The position numbers and the translations under genes were made by a program. A DNA stretch of 35,000 nt, taken from positions 757,501 to 792,500 of the forward strand of contig CAJNDS010000336.1 in assembly GCA_905221605.1 (NCBI GenBank), written 5' to 3'. Below are positions 1 through 7,374 of the stretch, in pieces. Source of the DNA: Symbiodinium natans (taxonomy: Eukaryota; Sar; Dinophyceae; Suessiales; Symbiodiniaceae). Position 1 is the first letter of the stretch. Every line of letters starts with the position of its first letter. Below the pieces are notes generated by a model that made no database searches, was not told where the DNA came from, and was given only the letters and a program-made list of their open reading frames with translations.

Positions 1-118
1 TTTGGAGGGTTTGGAGGGTTTGGAGGGTTTGGAGGGTTTGGAGGGTTTGGAGGGCTTAGGGTTTAGGCTACTCAACCCTAAACTCCAAACTCTAAACCCT
101 AAACCCTCAACCCTAAAC
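1..118. repeat. 9-mer TTTGGAGGG tract passing into CCCTAAA-type repeats
   Basis: Six tandem copies of TTTGGAGGG (a variant of TTTAGGG with two extra bases) are followed by a single TTTAGGG-like unit and then by complementary-strand units (CCCTAAA, CCCTCAA). The orientation switches near position 70. Each local tract is homogeneous for its own variant. Confidence 0.85.
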
Positions 119-256
119 CCTCCCCGACACACGGGGAACCTCCCGGCCTACCCGCGCAGGCGCCACATCCTCGGCCGGAACTCCTCTGGCCTCAGGTTCG
201 CAGACTTCCCTTTTGAAAAACACCATAGTGTTCAGGGTTTAGGGTTTAGAGTTTAG
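119..256 (+). other. Non-telomeric island with an open frame (possible exon remnant)
   Basis: This unique-looking, GC-rich sequence sits between telomere-like tracts. The frame is open from base 2 to 256 and reads PAYPRRRHILGRNSSGLRFA and FPFEKHHSVQ before running into telomere-derived GLGFRV and a stop. There is no ATG inside the island. The composition differs from the flanks and is protein-like, but a frame this short can be open by chance. Product not recognised. Confidence 0.2.
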
Positions 257-318
257 GGTTCAGGGTTAAGGGTTTCGGGTTTAGGATTAGGGTTGAGGGT
301 TGAGGGTCAGGGTTTACA
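237..318 (+). repeat. Degenerate TTTAGGG tract
   Basis: TTTAGGG units are mixed with TTCAGGG, TTAAGGG, TTTCGGG and TTGAGGG variants, all in the G-rich orientation. Confidence 0.8.
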
Positions 319-690
319 GGGTTTGAAGTTAAGCAGCGAAAGGCTTCGAGAACCCCAGCACCCCTGACCCTGAACTAGCACCCTAACATTCCCCGAATTC
401 AGCCCTCAGCCCTGCTGGTACATCCGTAAACCAAAAAGCAACACCATAGGGGTTTAGGGTCTAGGGTTTAGGGTTTAGGGCTTAGGGCTTACGATTTAGG
501 AAAACTACCCCCAAAAAGTACCTTAAACCCGACACCCCTTGCAAAATCAAAGAACAGCGCAGAAAGGACGGAAACCAAAACAAACAAGCAAAGGACCACA
601 TCAACCCGCCCAACCTAAATCCAGTAAGCCTTAAACCCCAAACCCCCGACCCTAAAACTAGGGTTTTCGGGTTAGCCCTAAGCCGTAAGC
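319..690 (+). other. Spacer with an open frame at about 485-690
   Basis: Mostly unique sequence with a short TTTAGGG tract at 450-490. From about 485 one plus frame is open for roughly 69 codons without an ATG. It reads KKYLKPDTPCKIKEQRRKDG and then NQNKQAKDHINPP, a basic, polar stretch, and then enters telomere-like sequence. It could be an exon or gene debris. I do not recognise a domain. Confidence 0.2.
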
Positions 691-770
691 CCTAAGCCCT
701 AAGCCCTAAGCCGTAAGCCCTAAGCCCTAAGCCCTAAGCCCTAAACCCTAAACCCTAAATGGGGGTTTAC
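661..770 (-). repeat. CCCTAAG/CCGTAAG tract (telomere variant, C-strand)
   Basis: About twelve 7-mers of CCCTAAG and CCGTAAG type close with CCCTAAA. The left edge is an inverted junction in which CCCTAAAA meets CTAGGGTTTT. Confidence 0.85.
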
Positions 771-943
771 GACATTAGGGGGTGCCTTCTTGGGGTCCTT
801 TTTTTAAAGGGGATCCTGCTACTTGGGGTCTATCCTAGGGGTCACCTATTTTTGTAACCCTAAACCCCAAACCCCAAACCCTAAAGCCGAAACCCCGATG
901 TGGAACCTGTGAGCCCCAAAAGCCTACGAGCCCATATGCCCGA
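771..943. other. Spacer; carries a dispersed GGGTCC...TTTAAAGGGG motif
   Basis: No gene is seen. Positions 787-817 (GGGGTCC, T-run, AAAGGGGATCC) resemble motifs at 20960-21014, 23006-23031 and 33155-33196, so this spacer probably belongs to a dispersed subtelomere-like family. A short CCCTAAA/CCCCAAA tract lies at 858-890. Confidence 0.35.
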
Positions 944-1079
944 GGGTTTAGGGTTTAGGGTTTAGGGTTTAGGGTTTAGGGTTTAGGGTTTAGGGTTTAG
1001 GGTTTAGGGTTTACGGTTTAGGATTTAGGGTTTAGGTTTTCGGCTTTAGAGGTTTAGGGTTTAGGGTTTAGGGTTTAGA
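944..1079 (+). repeat. (TTTAGGG)n array, then degenerate units
   Basis: Ten near-perfect TTTAGGG units (944-1012) are followed by units with TTTACGG, TTTTCGG and TTTAGAGG changes. This is an interstitial telomere-type array in the G-rich orientation. Confidence 0.95.
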
Positions 1080-1088
1080 GCAACCAAA

Positions 1089-1155
1089 AACTTCCCCCCC
1101 CCCCCCCCCACCCCCCCCCCCCCCCCCTCACCCGCCCCCCCTCCCCCCCACACCC
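1089..1155. repeat. Poly-C low-complexity tract
   Basis: Long C runs are broken by single A or T. An antisense frame gives Gly/Ala-rich peptide that is only low complexity. The length may be unreliable in the assembly. Confidence 0.9.
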
Positions 1156-1278
1156 CCCCCAGAGTGGGCCTGCCAGGTGCCACCCACGGCAGCAGCAAAG
1201 TACAGAGCCGCCCGCATGTGGCGCGCCACTTAGGGGCTCCGCAAATCGAGCAGGTAGGCTCGGACGCCAAGCCGTGAT
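1156..1278. other. Short spacer, no gene seen
   Basis: Unique GC-rich sequence between two telomere-like arrays. No convincing reading frame or structure. Confidence 0.4.
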
Positions 1279-1372
1279 GGTTTAGGGTTTAGGGTTTAGG
1301 GTTTAGGGTTTAGGGTTTAGGGTTTAGGGTTTAGGGTTTAGGGTTTAGGGTTTAGGGTTTAGGGTTTAGGGT
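1279..1372 (+). repeat. Perfect (TTTAGGG)13 array
   Basis: About 13 uninterrupted TTTAGGG units. Both edges are abrupt and unique sequence begins at once on each side. Confidence 0.97.
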
Positions 1373-1626
1373 GTCAGAGCTCGGGGCTGAGGGTTGGCGG
1401 TTGCGCCCAAGCGAGGTGCAGGGCTAAGGGCCTCGGGGCTTGGGTGTGTCGGGGGTTTTGGGGCTTGTTTGGGTCGAGGGTTTGAACTCAAACAGCTCTG
1501 ATTTCAATCGAAAACGCTTGCTCCAACTTGCTCCAACTTGCTAGCTCTCTGAGGGTTTAGGGTTTAGGGTTTCGGGTTTCGGGTTTCGGGTTTAGGGTTT
1601 AGCGTTTAGGGTTTAGGGTTTTGGGT
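1373..1626 (+). other. Spacer then TTTAGGG/TTTCGGG units
   Basis: 1373-1552 shows no convincing gene. It contains a small direct repeat (GCTCCAACTT twice, near 1520). 1553-1626 is telomere-like, with three successive TTTCGGG units inside TTTAGGG units. Confidence 0.6.
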
Positions 1627-1826
1627 TTTGGGCACATAGACCTTAGTAGAAACTACTATAGTAGCAGAGGGTATGTGACCCCAAATTTCCCCAAAGGAGT
1701 TCGAAACTTTTTGTTTGCCAAGACAGAGCCGCAAATGTCGATGCTGCGACTTGTCCGCAAGCATCGGCAGCTTGGAATAACATCCACCGGGGGGAGAACT
1801 CCAGCAGCTCCTGGGGTTTGGAATTA
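1627..1826 (+). other. Unique island with a 68-codon open frame
   Basis: A plus frame is open across the island (for example NFPKGVRNFLFAKTEPQMSM and LRLVRKHRQLGI). It starts inside telomere-like sequence without ATG and ends at a stop next to the following array. No domain recognised. Possible exon remnant. Confidence 0.2.
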
Positions 1827-2062
1827 AGGTTTAGGGTTTAGGGGTTTAGGGGTTTAGGGGTTGAGGGGTTTTAGGGTTTAGGGGTTTAGGGGTTTAGGGG
1901 TTTAGGGGTTTAGGGGTTGAGGGGTTGAGGGGTTGAGGGGTTGAGGGGTTGAGGGGTTGAGGGGTTGAGGGGTTGAGGGGTTGAGGGGTTGAGGGGTTAG
2001 GGTTTAGGGTTCAGGGTTTAGGGTTTCGGGTTTGGGGTTTAGGGTTTAAGGGCTTAGGATTT
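1827..2062 (+). repeat. 8-mer variant arrays: TTTAGGGG, then TTGAGGGG
   Basis: About seven TTTAGGGG units switch at roughly 1917 to about ten perfect TTGAGGGG units and then revert to TTTAGGG types. The sharp block boundaries suggest local tandem expansion of mutated units rather than fresh telomere addition. Confidence 0.95.
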
Positions 2063-2129
2063 CGGGCTGCATGCAGATCCTGCTAACCCGAACACTAAAC
2101 AGGGCACGGGCTTGAATTCCCCGGGTGTG

Positions 2130-2225
2130 TCTGCCCTAAACCCTAAAACCCCCTAAAGCCCCCAAAAGCCCCTAAAACCCCCTAAACTCCCTAGAACGCC
2201 TAAAACCCCTAAAGCCCCTAAAACC
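2130..2225 (-). repeat. CCCCTAAA-type tract (C-strand)
   Basis: Degenerate CCCTAAA, CCCCTAAA and CCCCAAAAG units. The right edge adjoins the 19-mer 2226-2244 that recurs inverted at 20465-20483. Confidence 0.85.
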
Positions 2226-2319
2226 CATCCCTGGCTTTCTTCTTTTGAAAGGGACCCCCCAAGGGTTAGGGCTAAGCAAAATCCGCATGTCATGTCAGAT
2301 GATTCGGCATTTTAGAGGT

Positions 2320-2500
2320 AGCTTACCCAACCTTGGTGGTGGACCTCCTCGGACCCCCTCACCTTAGTGACCTCCTCTCTGGCTGTCTGATCTCCAGAGA
2401 GAGCTTACCCAACCCCCTCCCCCCACTTGAGGTGGGGCCCCCTGGGCCCCTTGGTGGTGGACCTCCCCGGACCCCCTCACCTCAGTGACCTCCTCTGACC
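2320..2500. repeat. Two-copy tandem duplication, about 117 bp period
   Basis: The CCTTGGTGGTGGACCTCC... segment at about 2332-2382 recurs at 2449-2497 with few differences. A GAGCTTACCCAACC-like stretch is also duplicated (about 2318 and 2401). No coding role seen. Confidence 0.8.
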
Positions 2501-2654
2501 CTCTCTGACCTCCCATGAACTTGACTTAAAAACCTCTGAACCGACGAAAACGAGAACTTCACCTCAGAATCTGAAAGGCGCTAGGGGCTCAGAGACTCAG
2601 GAGGGTATGTCGGACTTAGGTTTAAGGGGCATATCATATCATAGGGCTTCAGGA

Positions 2655-2775
2655 GTAGCCCACACTTTTCCTTGCTCTTGTGAACTCGAGTTGGAGGTGC
2701 ACAGTTCGGACCTTCAGACTACTCTGCTGGCTTGAAAAGTTCGGACTACCCTTCTGGCTTGCAAAACCGGCCCTC
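2655..2775. repeat. Diverged duplication, copy 1 (partner 3113-3240)
   Basis: The sequence from TAGCCCACACTTTTCC through TTGCTCTTG, GAACTCGAGTT and AAAAGTTCGGACT to CTTCTGGCTTGCA matches the segment at 3113-3240 apart from substitutions and a short indel. Copy 2 overlaps the 3' end of a minus-strand gene, so this copy may be a relic of that gene's end. Confidence 0.8.
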
Positions 2776-2887
2776 TGCTCTCTGCCGTCCGCTGCCATCT
2801 GCAGCTGCGAAAAGAAAGCCCATGATGCGGTCGATCACCTGGCTGACAGGGTGAGGCTGGTCGGAAAGAATCGATGTTTTTAAGACG

Positions 2888-3020
2888 GGTTTAGGGTTCT
2901 GGCGTTTACTAAACCCTAAACTAAACCCTAAACCCTGTCACCCTGTAACCCTAAAACCCTAAACCCTAAACCGCAACCCTAAACCCTAATAACCCTAAAC
3001 CCTAAACCTAAACCCCAACC
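2888..3020 (-). repeat. CCCTAAA tract between the two duplicated segments
   Basis: Mostly CCCTAAA, with CCCTGTCA, CCGCAA and CCCTAAT variants. It begins with a short G-strand unit (GGGTTTAGGGTT) in opposite orientation. Confidence 0.9.
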
Positions 3021-3112
3021 AGCCGTAACCAGCCCCCCAGCTTTCGAGGCCTACCTTTAAGGTTTTAAGGTTCTGGGTTTCAGGCATGAAGTTTGGGGTT
3101 AAGTGTCTGACG

Positions 3113-3240
3113 TAGCCCACACTTTTCCGGCGGACTTTTCCTTGCTCTTGCGAACTCGAGTTCGAGGCACCACAAAGTTTGGACTACTCTTCAGGCTGGA
3201 AAAGTTCGGACTGCCCTTCTGGCTTGCAGTTCGGGCCCAG
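3113..3240. repeat. Diverged duplication, copy 2
   Basis: Partner of 2655-2775. It carries an 11-base insertion (GGCGGACTTTT-like) near its start and includes the predicted stop codon (3184-3186, minus strand) of the gene described next. Confidence 0.8.
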
Positions 3241-4082
3241 CGATGCAGAGATGCTCTTAGCCTTGTGGCCAAGACTTTCACAGCCACCCGCGGAATCCTG
3301 CGCAAACGACTGGCTGACCATCGGGCACTCCTTTCGCTCTTGCTTCCAGCAGCCTTCCTCATGTTGTGGAGTGTCTTGCTGCCTTCACCCAAAGGAAACT
3401 GTGCCACCTTCTTATTGTAGCCTTCATGTTCCGGCCCATGAAGACAAGCTTCTCGGGCGAAGGCACTGTCTCGAGCCAGGCCCTCAAAAGAATTAAACCA
3501 TCAGTGCCGTCTCCAGCAATACCAGCGAACTTCAAAAGTGCCCTTTCCACAACCCGCATAGTATCTGCATTGCCGCGCGCAAAGTGCTTCAGCAGGCTGC
3601 CTGCTGACTCACACAAGCAGGAAGAGCTGACAATACTCCCAAGGGTGTGGAAGGCAAAAACAAAGGCTCGGACCTCGGCTGTTTTCGGGCCACACCAAAG
3701 TTTGTCTGTATGGATGAGGCGCCACAGGGCTCTCCAGTCCAGCATCCGAAAGCGACGGAGCCCAGGCTCCAACCAGATCTGTGTTTCGTACTTTTCGCTG
3801 TGGGCCAAACGCCACCAGTGCCTGCAGGGGTACTGGTGCTGAGAGTGTCACCAGTGCTCTGTTCGACAGGGCGACAGGGTGTGTGAGGGCATCTTGGCGT
3901 TGGGGACTGGTGCGAGATTGTGGAAGTGATTGACGAAGCCGACAATCCCAGTCAGCACGCAATACAGGTACTTCTCGGACTTTGCGTCGTCGTTGACGGC
4001 GAGGGGGACTCGGGCGATGCGCTGCGTGGCATCACAGTCGGACGCAAAGACGGTGGCCGTTGTGAGGGACTCGAACCATGCC
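3184..4082 (-). CDS. C-terminal part of an unrecognised minus-strand gene (three exons)
   Basis: Exons read by eye on the minus strand are 4082-3852, 3821-3389 and 3357-3184 (stop TAG). They are joined by GT...AG introns of 30 and 31 nt, each of which restores the frame past a stop. Exon 1 reads TATVFASDCDATQRIARVPL and GIVGFVNHFHNLAPVPNAK. Exon 2 (144 codons) reads WRALWRLIHTDKLWCGP, SSCLCESAGSLLKHFARG and VVERALLKFAGIAGDGTDG. Exon 3 ends KPEGQSELFQPEE. The FVNH...PNAK stretch resembles the NHxxxPNA core of SET methyltransferase domains, with a preceding candidate N-terminal piece at 4153-4311; this is inference only. Exon 2 is not recognised. The 9-mer GCACTGGTG occurs at both borders of the 30-nt intron. 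It may continue upstream into the exons to 5527 as one gene. Coding status is fairly sure; product is unknown. Confidence 0.5.
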
Positions 4083-4152
4083 CTTATTGTTCAAGGCTCT
4101 GAGCACACAAACGAATTGAATTGAACAGCAAGCACGACATGGACCCTGAAAG

Positions 4153-4311
4153 TCAGATGAGTGGCCCTTTGCATGGTATCGTCGTGTCCTTCTTCAACTG
4201 CTTGTTCGTGATGAGCCCCACGCCCACTACCATCGATGCCGTCGTGCTTGGCGTCGTTGCAACTCGGACACCGAATTTCGTCATCGCAAGGAAGCTCCGG
4301 CGTGAGATCAC
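4153..4311 (-). CDS. Candidate exon, SET-domain-like N-terminal motif
   Basis: One minus frame is open for 52 codons to a TGA. It reads KFGVRVATTPSTTASM and then GVGLITNKQLKKDTTIPCKG. SET methyltransferase domains typically begin with a V-x-V-x-PS segment followed by G-x-GLFA-x-x-x-I-x-KGT-x-I, and this matches in spacing. With FVNH...PNAK about 200 bases downstream on the same strand it would make a split SET domain. A competing frame over the same DNA reads LPCDDEIRCPSCNDAKHDG (a CxxC motif), and only one can be right. The splice junctions to both neighbours are unresolved. Enzyme identity is an inference and not established. Confidence 0.3.
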   Translation of the reverse strand: MISRRSFLAMTKFGVRVATTPSTTASMVVGVGLITNKQLKKDTTIPCKGPLI

Positions 4312-4372
4312 CTTAGATCAGATCAGACACACGGACTCTCAAGCACAGCCCACAGAAGCTCAAATTTTCAAA

Positions 4373-4410
4373 CTGTTGACATGCTTCAAAGACCATGTCA
4401 CTGAACGAAC
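4373..4410 (-). other. Candidate 38-nt intron
   Basis: The donor follows AGCAAG (GTTCGT) and the acceptor is TGTCAACAG. Removing it joins ...HSESK in phase 0 to FENLSFCGLC. Without splicing, the upstream frame stops at 4360 after 16 more codons. Confidence 0.35.
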
Positions 4411-5069
4411 CTTGCTCTCGGAGTGGTACTCGGGCGACTCCTCATCACTGTCGGCCTGGGAGTTTTCGGCAAGGTCCGTTCGGTCAAGAAGGTCGTCCAC
4501 CTCAATACAGCCGATGAAGTTCCCGCCCTTGTCGTTGCTGGAGGTGCCAGGCCCTACATCCCCGCCCTCACTGTCGCTGACATCGTCAGGACCCTCAGCC
4601 TTAAGCTCGGCTTGGTTGTCACTGTCAGCTGTGGCCTTGTTCGGACGCAAGGCATTCTTCTTCCCTGTTGCAGAGGGTCGGGTGTCAGTGACTGCCTTCT
4701 TTGCGAACTCGATCATGTCATTCTTGACCACATCGATGCTGAGAGCAAAGTTGTGCCTGTTGCCGACATAGAGCACTTTTGTATCTTCATCAGGATTGGG
4801 CATGGGCTTGTTCGGCATCTTGATAAGGCATTGCACTTCGGACGGCATGACTTTGCCGAACATGCGGTTGAACTCCAAGATCCCTTTGAGGAGTCCAGTG
4901 GCAAACGGAAGTGGGAAGAGAACGATGACAAGCTCAATGTAGTTGGGCAGGATGCTCAATAGCTGTATCATGAAATCGGGCGCAATACCGTTCTGCCACG
5001 TGTTCCGCAAGTGCTTCTGGGTACCTCCGGCCTCAGACTCACTCACAAGTGCAGTGTTTCTGTCAGTTT
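4411..5069 (-). CDS. Internal exon of an unrecognised gene; hydrophobic segment then acidic tail
   Basis: The minus frame runs for about 220 codons. It starts after a plausible acceptor (TGTTCCAACAG, 5080-5070) as TDRNTALVSESEAGGTQK. It then has a hydrophobic stretch, IQLLSILPNYIELVIVLFPL followed by PFATGLLKGILEF, which could be one membrane segment or a buried helix. Next come EDTKVLYVGNRHNFALSIDV and an acidic, Ser-rich region (DDVSDSEGGDVGPG, EVDDLLDRTDLAENSQADSD). The codon pattern and the amphipathic/acidic organisation make this clearly coding. No family is recognised. The upstream exon ends EEEEDNDMPEACS, so the protein has two acidic blocks flanking the hydrophobic one. An antisense frame of 179 codons over the same DNA is probably a shadow. 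Confidence 0.55.
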
Positions 5070-5128
5070 CTGTTGGAACAGCTGCATGTCACATGCTGCA
5101 TGCTGTGTGTTTGCAAACTGTTTATGAC

Positions 5129-5527
5129 TGCTGCAGGCCTCGGGCATGTCATTGTCCTCCTCCTCTTCAGCGGGGATCTCGTCCTCATTGTCTTGGTCGT
5201 CGTCTTCGGTCTCTTTTCTGGCCGGGCCCTCGCCCTCACCATCATTATCAGGGCTGACCTCAGACTTGGCCTTCTTCAGGGGGCTTTCCTTGAGAGTGCC
5301 TATCACCATGCCTTCCATGTGTGCCATGATCGGGCAGTTCTGCTTGTCTGTCGGTTTCGGACCACAAGTCGGACGAAGGGATCAGGGTACCCGTTCGCCA
5401 CATTGATGACCTCAGACTCAGACACATGGAAGAGAAGAGCAAGATCACATGGTTTGCTCGATAGGGGGTGTGGGCCTGGGGCTGGGGGAAGGGTAGTTTT
5501 ATGCTCACAGGTTTCAGCTTTGGACAC
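5129..5527 (-). CDS. Upstream exons of the same gene; acidic linker, C2-like fragment
   Basis: The exon at 5339-5129 reads MAHMEGMVIGTLKESPLKKA and then a strongly acidic run (KETEDDDQDNEDEIPAEEEE). It joins the next exon through a 59-nt intron (5128-5070), with phase matching. Upstream, the frame from 5527 reads LALLFHVSESEVINVANGYP and DPFVRLVVRNRQTSRTAR. NGYPDPFVRL recalls the DPYVKL strand of C2 domains, but too little is present to call it. The junction between the two pieces is unsettled: a 23- or 26-nt GT...AG intron (donor 5365 or 5362, acceptor 5340) restores the frame, but a longer reading of the C2-like piece is possible. The 5' end is not found. Confidence 0.4.
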
Positions 5528-5592
5528 CTTTGGCTTTAGACTGCGAGTTTGTCGGACAGTTTATACATTGAGGCCAATACTGCGAGCCTGAT

Positions 5593-5990
5593 TTAGGTGT
5601 CGTGTGGCCCTTTAGGCTTCAGCTTTTTTAACCTATTAGGTTTAGGCAGGCTGTCAGGTTTCCTGCTTCCAGTTCTCAGGGCTGGGGTCAGGGTTTGGGC
5701 CCTTACTGTTTCAGCAAGGTATGATCTTTTATTCTTTTCTGGCCAAGAGTCAGCTGGCAGCCAGCCGCAATCGGTGGCTGACTGTCCTCGGGCAAAGCAC
5801 AGGAATTCCACATACATGGACCCTAGGGATGTAGAACTCGTGCTGCCCCTGCTGCTGCTGCTTGGTGAGCCATTCGCGTGCTGAACCACACAGCTGATGT
5901 AGGGTTGCCATATCAGCGCAATCTTGTTGACGCACTCCTTCTGAATGGCCTGTTTCAAGGCCGCTTCCGGATTCACTCCCAAATGTGCTA
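5593..5990 (-). CDS. Candidate exon with short poly-Gln or poly-Ser, unrecognised
   Basis: A minus frame from 5982 reads VNPEAALKQAIQKECVNKIA and LIWQPYISCVV, an amphipathic and protein-like start, and then SPSSSSRGSTSSTSLGSM. A second minus frame over 5935-5750 reads AREWLTKQQQQGQHEFYIPR. The CAG run gives Ser or Gln depending on frame, so at least one junction is missed. The segment starts next to telomere-like sequence (6055 onward). It may be the 5' part of the gene that ends at 3184. No ATG choice is defensible. Confidence 0.25.
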
Positions 5991-6054
5991 ATAACCCCTT
6001 TCCCTCCCGATTTCCTGATTCCCTCTAGCCTCTAATACAAATACACCCCTAATA

Positions 6055-6215
6055 TAATATGAATACCCTAAACCCTAAGGTTAGACCCTAAACCCCGCCT
6101 GGGTAAACCCTTAACCCTAACCCTAAATCCTTAATCCCTAATCCCTAAACCCGAAACCCCTAACCCCCTAACCCTTAACCCTTAACCCTTAATCCTTAAC
6201 CCTTAAACCCTGAGG
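6055..6215 (-). repeat. Degenerate CCCTAAA/CCCTTAA tract
   Basis: Mixed units CCCTAAA, CCTTAA, CCCTTAACC and TCCCTAATC in the C-strand orientation. Confidence 0.85.
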
Positions 6216-6935
6216 CTAAGGCTACTAAGCCTACAATCGGCTACAAGGACTGGTCGTTTTTGCTCGGACAAACGATCAGAACTCGGGCCAAAGAGACTAA
6301 GAGCAGAGCATCGTGGCAGTGCTAGTGCGGGGCAACCCACCACCACAACCACGACGGGCCAAAGAGAACAAGAGCAGAGCACATCCCCAGCAAGCAGCAG
6401 TGAACGACAAAGGCCTCCCCCACCACGGCGCTGCTGCAGGACACACCTGCCACGGGACACACCCAGCAGCGCCAGTCCCAGTGCCCGGCCAACAGCACTG
6501 AACATGGGCCAAAACCGACCCGCAATCCCCGGGTCACAAGGGATCCCGGTTGGACAGGATACCCTGTGCCCGGGTGCTGTAGCCCAACAGACAAATGTCT
6601 GTGGTCTTTGGACAGGGCTGGAGGCACCGTGCTGGGTAGGACGGAGCACGCAGCACGCAGAGGCACCGACAGAGACGGGGGGTCGGAAGGTGGGGGCCGG
6701 GGGGGCGGGTGTCAGACCGGGGGTGTACCAAACACCAAGGCACAGCACACAACATCAAGAACATGGCAAGTGACCTCCCCTGAGTGTGACCAATGGCACC
6801 CGCCAGCTGCTCTGGTGGCACAGAGTGCTGGCACACAGCCACACTCGTGCACGGCAGCCGGCATCGCATCCCCAGCAGGCGCTTTAGCGCATGTGCCCTG
6901 CTGTCATATGCCAACAAGTGGCACGTTGGATGCTT
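6216..6935. other. GC-rich unique interval between telomere-like tracts
   Basis: Several overlapping open frames exist on both strands (up to 181 codons on minus, 123 on plus), but none is clearly protein-like. They are expected from high GC and low stop density. A direct repeat GGCCAAAGAGA...AGAGCAGAGCA occurs at about 6285 and 6356. A small inverted repeat TCGTTT/AAACGA surrounds TTGCTCGGAC (6253-6276). No gene is called. Confidence 0.4.
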
Positions 6936-7160
6936 GAACAAACGTAACCCTTTAAACCCTAAACCCTTAAACCCGGAACCCTAAACCCTAAGTTACACCC
7001 TTAACCCTAAGGTAAACCCTAAAGCCGACTAAAACCGAAACCCTAAACCCTAAACCCTAAGCCCTAAACCCTAATTGGACCCAAATCCTACTTCTAAACC
7101 CTAAACCAGGTCCCAGGTAACCAACTAACTGACCCGGCAACCTAGTAACCCAGTAACCCG
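6936..7160 (-). repeat. Degenerate CCCTAAA tract
   Basis: CCCTAAA units decay into AACCCAGTAACCCGG-like sequence toward 7160, where it abuts the 3' part of the coiled-coil gene on the minus strand. Confidence 0.85.
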
Positions 7161-7374
7161 GACCCAGCCCAGCCTCTTGGATGAGGGACAGTGAAGTCGG
7201 GTCGTGGCCCAAATTCAGCACAAGGAGGTCGCGGCTGGTCATGGAATTCAGCCACGGAGCCTTCTGGAACTGGGGCATTGCAGTGCCTTCCAAGGGAAGG
7301 AGCTGAAAGTCGAGCATTTACAGGTCAGGTGGGTGAATAGTTTCCAGGTGGAGTTAAGATTCTGGTCTCATCAC

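Noticed and set aside
944-1012. Regularly spaced repeats considered as a CRISPR array
   Set aside because: The repeats are contiguous 7-mers of telomere type with no spacers, in a eukaryotic context.
1061-1270. Gly-rich 69-codon minus ORF
   Set aside because: Derived from the poly-C tract and telomere-like repeat.
4055-4090. tRNA T-arm-like GGTTCGAGTCCC on the minus strand
   Set aside because: The flanking bases do not pair into a T-stem, no anticodon or D-arm is seen, and the sequence lies in a coding frame.
6203-6941. Overlapping ORFs of 114-181 codons on both strands
   Set aside because: High GC lowers stop frequency. Composition is Cys/Pro/Gly/Ala-biased without any domain, and no frame is clearly better than the others.
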